In this document: in pieces, positions 57,327-64,000 of the stretch
Layout: every line of letters begins with the position of its first letter
Position numbering within the stretch: position 1 is the first letter of the stretch
NCBI RefSeq assembly: GCF_010015445.1
Contig: NC_053134.1
Span: 7,043,636-7,107,635, forward strand
Source of the DNA: Perca fluviatilis
Lineage: Eukaryota; Chordata; Actinopteri; Perciformes; Percidae
Length of the DNA stretch: 64,000 nt
Direction of reading: 5' to 3'
The notes under the pieces: model-generated
Seen by the model: only the letters and a program-made list of their open reading frames with translations
What the model was told of the DNA's origin: nothing
Database searches by the model: none
Program-made: the position numbers and the translations under genes

Positions 57327-58304
57327 ATATGTAGTACAGCAGAGGACGACTGATGGTGGTGAGAAGGCAGGAGTCCTTTAACTAAAAAGCTCTCATCTTT
57401 GCATTTGTTAACACTTATCATTTGCGCTGAAATACAACCTTTGTTTTGATACCATACTTTTGATTTTGATTAGACATTGTGACTTATGTGGCTGAATTTA
57501 AAAAAACTTTAGTTTTTTTTATTTCAACTATTTGAAAACTAAAATTGAGAAACATCAGAGCCTGTGTAAAACCGAGAAGTGCTTTACGTTGCACTAAGTC
57601 CGAGCAACATGAAAAACTTCTACATACTGTTGATACCACTGTCAACGTGTCTATAGATTTCGCAAATTTTCTCTCCCTGGAAACTTAAATTTACAATTTT
57701 AGCAACTTCTGACCAGCTGTGTTAACTGCAGCATTACACACGTGTACAATCCAAATCTCCACAGTCCTTTATGCATGTGTACGACATAATATGTTTACTT
57801 TTAGCATCTTCCGAAGCAACCAACAGCTGATCTCCTGGGTTCACCTTGTAAAAGCCCAAAGGAGAAGACTATTTTACTGACATCCTCTCACAGCAGGAGC
57901 CACCTACTGTGCTGTGTTGTGTCCTGGAGACGACAAGAGCCTGCAGGTTTTCATTACAAACAAACCGCTCTACACGTGAGTACTAAAATGTTTATCCTGC
58001 CTTTATTACTTTTATACTGTTAAGCACTTTGTAAACCTCCAGAAAAAAGCTTCTCTAACTAATGTTTCTTTCTATTCTAATAAAGCAAATGTCCTTCACA
58101 CAGTTCTACAAACTTTAAATCCATCTTTGGACATCCTGCAGCTGTTTTGCTTGGGTGAAAGTTGCATATAACCTAAAGGAGAGCTTAAAACATAAGGTCT
58201 GACATATTCCATATTTTTATTATTTTGTTATTGTCAACAAATCATACAAACCCAAAAAAAATAAAAGAAATTGTTAATCACAAAAAAAGACCAAAGCCAA
58301 CAAG

Positions 58305-58491
58305 ATTTTTAAGATTATTTTTGGGGCATTTTCGGCCTTTATTTTTGACAGGACATGAAAGGGGAGAGAGGGGGGGGGGGATGACATGCAGCAAAGGGCC
58401 GCAGGTCTGAGTCAAATCCGTGCCCGCTGCGTCGAGGAGTAAACCTCTTTTTATGGGCACCTGCTCTACCCACTGAGCTATCTGGGTGCCC
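58305..58491 (-). mobile_element. tRNA-derived SINE (minus)
   Basis: On the minus strand it begins GGGCACCCAGATAGCTCAGT, then GGGTAGAGC (good A box), a degenerate B box (GGATTTGACTC), CTTTGCTGCATGTCATCCC, a C-rich run and TTTTTGGGG-type sequence at the 3' end. It is the best preserved head of the SINE family in this window. Confidence 0.75.
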
Positions 58492-58675
58492 TATAAAGTT
58501 TTATTTAAAACACAAAATAAAAAAAAGGCTAAATCATTTTCTGACCCAGCTGGTCATTTAACTTTTATCAAACAAAGAGGGAAAATAGTGCATTTGTTGG
58601 GGACTATTTTCAGCAGCAAATTAATCCACATTTGGCATTTGTGGCAGCCAGACAGAGTATTTTGGAAAAATAAAG

Positions 58676-58679
<4 letters not shown>

Positions 58680-58773
<94 letters not shown>
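58680..58773. repeat. (TG)n microsatellite
   Basis: About 94 bp of uninterrupted TG repeats. Confidence 0.97.
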
Positions 58774-58774
<1 letters not shown>

Positions 58775-58820
58775 CATGGTGATGAAGGTACTTGCCATCC
58801 AGTGCAACAGTGTGGCTCAC

Positions 58821-59082
58821 TGATGTGTGTTTAATAGTTTTTGGACAACAATGGAGCTCTGACACAGAGGAAGACGATATATCAGGCTTTGGATACACAC
58901 TGACAGTTGTTGGTTTTGGTCTTTTTATGGGTTTAATTGACTGAATATCACAGGACCTTTCCTTCAGTATATGTAATCGTACAAGATATTCGGAGCTTAA
59001 ATTATTACTACTGTACTTCCTCTCAACAAGGAGAGCTACCACAGCGTCCAATAAAAAACCTGCATCCTCTTCATGCAATGAT
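58821..59082 (-). CDS. Unassigned coding-like exon
   Basis: An open segment on the minus strand with an acceptor (GTTTGTATTTAG), 87 codons in phase 1 and a donor (TCA|GTGAGC). It reads SLHEEDAGFLLDAVVALLVE, then RKYSSNNLSSEYLVRLHILK and a basic, serine-rich stretch with IKRPKPTTVSVYPKPDISS. The first half looks like an amphipathic alpha-helical domain and the second half like a disordered tail. I do not recognise the family. The neighbouring segment 59115-59290 is also coding-like but in other frames, so this may be a live gene with an unusual exon structure or a decaying one. Confidence 0.35.
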
Positions 59083-59114
59083 CTAAATACAAACCGTCAC
59101 TGTTTTTTAAGAGT

Positions 59115-59290
59115 TCAGGTTGACATCTGCTCCCATAAAATCACAAACGTCTTTAGCCAGTTTGTTTGACACAACGGGCTCCACAGCCAGTTTATCCAGG
59201 TGGAGCTGATCCCATTAAAGTCCTCACAGAGGACGCCGGGAGAGAAGATTGGCTCGCCGGGTGCTGCCGTTTCCCGTTCGAGACTTGGTA
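59115..59290 (-). pseudogene. Coding-like segment with apparent frame shift
   Basis: On the minus strand one frame reads ETAAPGEPIFSPGVLCEDFN. Just downstream a different frame reads LHLDKLAVEPVVSNKLAKDV and CDFMGADVNLNS before a stop. Both look protein-like, and the switch occurs near 59210 without splice sites between them. Either this is two exons whose borders I misjudge, a decayed exon, or an assembly indel. On the plus strand the same bases have a GTAAGT donor at 59288, so plus-strand use is not excluded. Confidence 0.25.
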
Positions 59291-60229
59291 AGTTCCTGAT
59301 GACACACACTTTCTTCTTCTTTCTTTCTTCTGTATCATTCGTCTGTTGCACCTTTCAGTTCACAGAGAGGCATAAAAGACAACATGATTAATTTCAAGGG
59401 ATGGTAAAAAACAAAGCACATTAAAGCACACTGTGAGTGCATAAGTATTTTAATGACTGCATGATTTTATAGACACAATAAACAAAACCCAAAGAGGGTT
59501 AGCAATGTTGAATAAATATACTGTTGAGTGAAAATATATATAGTGAAAATAAAAACTGTAATAATTAATAATAATGTGCAAAAACCAAACCAAATGTACA
59601 CAATGCCAGAAATGGAAACCGTTAACAGTAAGGGTCATACAAATAAATATGGGTTAATCTGCTTAAATACATACAAAATACAAAACAAGTGATGGAATTA
59701 CTTATAAGCTATTAGGGAAATAGAAAACGTAAAAGCCTAAAACAAGCAAAAACGCTGGTGTGGTCCTTTTTTAAGACAGTAGTTGTGCCAATGTCTATTG
59801 GTTCAGTCCTCCACTTTGGTCCAGACTATAATAGCTAAGAAACTATTGGATTGCCATGAAATTGGTTTCAGATACTCATGTTCTCCAGAAGATTACACCC
59901 ACTGACTTTGGTGAACCCCTGACTTTTAGACAAATACCTCCAAAACAAAGACATTCCCATGAGCCTCAGCTTTACTTAGTATTTACTCTCTGAAGTCTGA
60001 CTCTCCGCCACTCTAAATGTGTTTTTCCTAGTTTCTACCGTTAGTATTGTATAAAAGTCAACTTGCAGAGATCACTGATTTTGAACTGATGAGGATTGAG
60101 CTGAGACGTCATTTCCTCATAATGTTATGGATTGGAGTCATTTTTATCTATTTCTAAATTGATAATGATTTATAAACAATTTTTAATAGCCTTGCATTTG
60201 AAAGATTTTTAGAAGCTTGAAAAGGTGAA

Positions 60230-60238
60230 ATATATATA

Positions 60239-60305
<67 letters not shown>
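60230..60305. repeat. (TA)n microsatellite
   Basis: About 75 bp of almost pure TA repeat (one TATTAT interruption near 60244). Confidence 0.95.
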
Positions 60306-60309
<4 letters not shown>

Positions 60310-60649
60310 TATGTCTCTGGAATGATGGACAGAACTACTAAAAACAAATTAATTCAGTTTTTTAATCCACTCAGTATCAAAGGTGCTTAGCAGGTACTTA
60401 TATTAAAAATATGATTTTCCTTTACCTGTGAGGAGATATGAGATATATTATGATGACACACGCAAGTTTCTAGTGTCTGCAAGTTGATATTCACACAATA
60501 CCGACATTATACTTACCGGTAAATAAGCTTTTAGGCAGTGAAGTAAAGAGCAGGTGAAATAAAGATAATAAGCAAAAACACAGGTATGGTCCTTTAACCG
60601 CTGACATGACATCGTAGCTCTCAGGCAGTGAGAAACTGGAGGAGGCACA

Positions 60650-60704
<55 letters not shown>
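60650..60704. repeat. (CA)n microsatellite
   Basis: About 55 bp of CA repeats, abutting a short coding-like segment (60714-60764) of which I cannot make an exon with confidence. Confidence 0.95.
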
Positions 60705-60708
<4 letters not shown>

Positions 60709-61006
60709 CTCTGGGCTCTTCATTAAAATCAGAGTCCGTCCCCCCACAGCGGCCTCCTGAGGGACAACAAGTCTCTCTCATGCTCTGTGGAGGACAGTTT
60801 AATTAATTAACACACACACCAAATATTAAATGAAATGCACGTTTAGCACTAACAAAATATAAAACACACATACAGAACTTACTTGTATAGATATACACAC
60901 ACATGTAAGGGTCAAGATCAAGAAAACGATTGACATGCAGACTGTGAAGTGGTCATCAGTGTTTTCTTTCTCCCATGCTCTCGTGGCCCTGGAGTCCCAA
61001 CAGGAA

Positions 61007-61009
<3 letters not shown>

Positions 61010-61048
<39 letters not shown>

Positions 61049-61068
61049 TGTGTTGTGTGTGTGTGTTG

Positions 61069-61153
<85 letters not shown>
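61010..61153. repeat. (TG)n microsatellite, interrupted
   Basis: About 144 bp of TG repeats with TTTG/TTGT interruptions in the first third. Confidence 0.97.
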
Positions 61154-61158
<5 letters not shown>

Positions 61159-61886
61159 AAACACAAACACATTCGTTAACTATAAAAAAAAATCAGACAA
61201 AAAGTCTTGTTTTTCATCTGACCCACATTTAGATAAAAACATTGATGCTAGTTTATTGTTTTTGTGTGTCTTTTTGGGGCGTTTTCAAACCTATAGTTTG
61301 TTTGCTGTGGTCTAAATCGGGGGATAAGTTGGTAGACTTGATTTGTTTTTTGTCATACAGAAAAACATTCAAGGGAACCAGCAAGAAAAGCAAACACAGG
61401 ATAGGAAAGTCCTGAAGAAGATCCTATGTTCCTAAATATCAATTATCTATTTACTTTGTTGCTAGTTCAGGTCAGACTTTGAGTATGCTAGCAGCTGTTG
61501 ATTTTGCCATTTCGCTCATCTGCATCCCAGTATGCAAACCTGGCACCTGGCTACGGGAGCAGCTCTGCTAAAACCTGCAGCGTACACCTTGCAGTGGGGT
61601 CAGATTGAGGTCAGATCACGTAAAACTGCATTTAATTAGCTTAACTTTTTTTTTTTGTGTTTGCTTCATTTTGATTTGGAAAAAGATCTGTTACAGGTGT
61701 TGATTCATTTTCTTAAATCACTTTTAATTTGTTATTTAAGAACAAATGTGGTCGTACGAATGGTTCTTGCATGGGGCCCAATAACACTTTGCTCTTGCTG
61801 AGCAATAGAGAAGGATTTTCGTTGTTATTTTAACTCTATGAAGGACTTTGTATTTTGAATTTAGCTTGTTGTGGTTCTTCTTATGT

Positions 61887-62052
<166 letters not shown>

Positions 62053-62280
62053 TACCTCTCAGTGATCTATACCTGTTGGGGGATTTTTTTTTTGTTTTGC
62101 GAACCCACATACACACCTCCATAGTTCCTTTATAAACAACACAAACAATATGTGTTAAGTAAATGTAAAATGATTTTATATAAGTAATTTATTTATGTAT
62201 ATAGAGATATTAGACATTATCCGAATTTAATGACTCACTGCCATTTGTCATCTCCTGGCACAGACTCTTCTGATCTGTCA

Positions 62281-62309
<29 letters not shown>
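62281..62309. repeat. (CA)n microsatellite
   Basis: 29 bp of CA repeats. Confidence 0.93.
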
Positions 62310-62311
<2 letters not shown>

Positions 62312-62371
62312 TGTTAAAACATGTCTGTGTTGTTTGACCTTTCTTTGATGTTTTTCTGTTTACGTAGAACT

Positions 62372-62503
<132 letters not shown>

Positions 62504-63347
62504 CTTTTCATGAAAGAGGTAAAAGTTGTAAAATGAACTTACACCTTTGATGAAGACTCAACACGACCTGAGGTCACAAACAGACAGATAAATGAATAGT
62601 TGACAATTTCTCAGTTAAATTAATAATCTGTAGCATTTACATTTGCACACGTTTCTTTGCTATAACCTATGACTACAGTAACATAATAGAAATGCAACCT
62701 GCAGCAACAACAAGAAGTATGAAGCAAAAGAAGCAATAAAAAAAAAAAATATAGAAATTTAATTAGGTTAAAAAACAGTTACATGTAGGCCAAACCGTAA
62801 AGAAAAGAGCAAATAGGGACATTAAACGCCAACATTTTAAATACTGGAATGTATCATATATCGTTCACATGTATGGAGCGTCGTGTTCAGAGCACTGAAG
62901 TCGCACTTGTATCGGCTGATGGGCCTCAGCTGTTTCTAATCATTGGCTCACTTCTCAGCTGCATGGACAGTAACATCCAATCACATTCCTGCAGGTGTTT
63001 ACAGAGCTGACATTATAACCTGACCCTGTCACAGCTCACTGCTCAGATTCAGATTTAATTTGTTTTAATTTAGGTAAACCATCCCCTAAAAGGTGGCAAC
63101 ATGAAAGTGGTATGAGTGCAGAGTTTGTCTCACCAGCTTACCTGCAATTTGTATGGTCAAAACTAATTACTGACAGTGCTTTTAACAGCATTATATGACA
63201 ATAAACGTTTCTACAATAACTTAAATACAACTAAAAGAGAAAGAGACTAAAAATCTGTTTTATTATCTGTTATTATCTCTTATATGCTACTATATAAACC
63301 AAATGTTCTTCTATTTCAGACACAAACATCCTCTCAGTGTTTCTCAC

Positions 63348-63412
63348 CTCCAGTGCTGCTGCTGTTGGTGGTGGCTTGTGAGGAATTTCCACATCCCATC
63401 TCTCACCTGAGT
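63348..63412 (-). CDS. Unassigned coding-like exon
   Basis: A minus-strand segment with an acceptor (TTTTACAG), 21 codons starting in phase 2, and a donor (GAG|GTGAGA). It reads SGERWDVEIPHKPPPTAAAL plus E. The splice sites are good and the composition is protein-like, but the family is not recognised and the link to 58821-59082 is not established (the phases do not join directly). Confidence 0.3.
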
Positions 63413-63910
63413 CTGTAAAAGCACAGAAGAAGAGGAAGGAAAGAATAGATGAAGAAGAAGAAGGAGAAGAAGTAAAGAACAAGACAGGTACTAAGAAATA
63501 AATAGGGAGGAGGTGCTTTCTGTCTTTCCTTTTTCTTTTCCTCTGTGTTTAGCTACTGAACCTCTCAGCGTGGAGGAAGGATTAAAATGACGGCAAGAAA
63601 AGAGAGGAGGAGGAGAGGGGAGGGGAGGGAGGAGAGAGAGAGAGAGAGAGAGGGAGAGAGGTAGGGAGGAAACTGCTAGAACCAGAGTGTGTTCACCCCT
63701 GCTGTTGAGAAAGTGTGTGTGTTTTAATGTGTCCGCTGCTTTGAAATCTCTGCACAATTTGAAGGCAGTTTATCAAAGTCAGCTTGAATCTGTTTAATTT
63801 CTGCCTGAATACAATAGAAGTGGACTTGAGTGGGATTAAGGGAGATCAGAAGGGACAGTAAAATGTGGAAGTTCAGCTGGAAACACACCTGAAGAAAACC
63901 AACTTCTACC

Positions 63911-63911
<1 letters not shown>

Positions 63912-63974
<63 letters not shown>
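63912..63974. repeat. (CA)n microsatellite
   Basis: About 62 bp of CA repeats near the right edge. Confidence 0.97.
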
Positions 63975-63977
<3 letters not shown>

Positions 63978-64000
63978 TTGTGTCTTCACAGTCAGACATG

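Larger units (their letters stand above)
56366..58820. other. Repeat-rich spacer downstream of dclre1c
   Basis: No exon is recognised. It holds a truncated SINE (56528-56660), a TIR repeat (56951-57326), a second SINE (58305-58491) and a (TG)n array (58680-58773). Confidence 0.6.

Noticed and set aside
58420..58491. Possible minus-strand tRNA gene
   Set aside because: The head resembles a tRNA, but the B box is degenerate and the sequence runs on into a SINE body; no acceptor stem was found.
60714..60764. Short minus-strand exon candidate between an AG and a GT (reads GRCGGTDSDFNEEPR in one frame)
   Set aside because: It abuts a CA array, its frame does not join the other candidates, and 51 bp is too short to trust.
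63733..63820. Minus-strand segment reading AEIKQIQADFDKLPSN after a TATTCAG acceptor
   Set aside because: It has no acceptable donor and runs into a stop. It could be a terminal exon of something outside the window, but there is no supporting evidence.

Overview
This is vertebrate nuclear DNA, almost certainly from a ray-finned (teleost, probably percomorph) fish. The evidence is split genes with GT-AG introns, several introns of only a few hundred bases, very long CA/TG microsatellites, tRNA-derived SINEs and many short terminal-inverted-repeat (TIR) transposons. The encoded proteins are vertebrate orthologues. No prokaryotic operon, CRISPR array or viral gene was seen.

Layout. 3.4-4.3 kb (-): first two coding exons of a C12orf56-like gene of unknown function, running off the left edge. 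8.5-29.4 kb (+): a complete CD9 tetraspanin gene with two alternative first coding exons (8456 and 15841) and seven shared exons. 34.6-37.3 kb (-): complete TMEM243, a small multi-pass membrane protein, convergent with cd9. 43.3-44.0 kb (-): complete meig1. 45.9-56.3 kb (+): complete dclre1c (Artemis nuclease, 15 coding exons, 668 aa), head-to-head with meig1. 56.4-64 kb: repeat-rich DNA with six long CA/TG arrays and a few coding-like minus-strand segments that I could not assign to a gene.

The four complete genes reconstruct to 228/224, 117, 90 and 668 aa. Catalytic or structural residues fall at the numbers known from the human proteins: Artemis H33/H35/D37/H38/H115/D136/D165/H319, and CD9 C152/C153/C167/C181. 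There is no functional operon. meig1 and dclre1c are head-to-head, as in mammals; the other neighbours are functionally unrelated and lie on different human chromosomes.

Between genes the sequence is mostly mobile-element debris. Clear cases are two inverted copies of one hAT-type MITE with perfect 8-bp target-site duplications, a three-copy family with 9-bp duplications, a nested MITE with a 9-bp duplication inside another repeat, and several foldback or palindromic segments. I found no convincing new multi-gene system. The points most worth checking are the cd9 alternative first exons, the GC-AG intron and weak donors in dclre1c, a spacer-free 64-bp palindrome in that same intron, and the unassigned coding-like segments at 58.8-63.4 kb.
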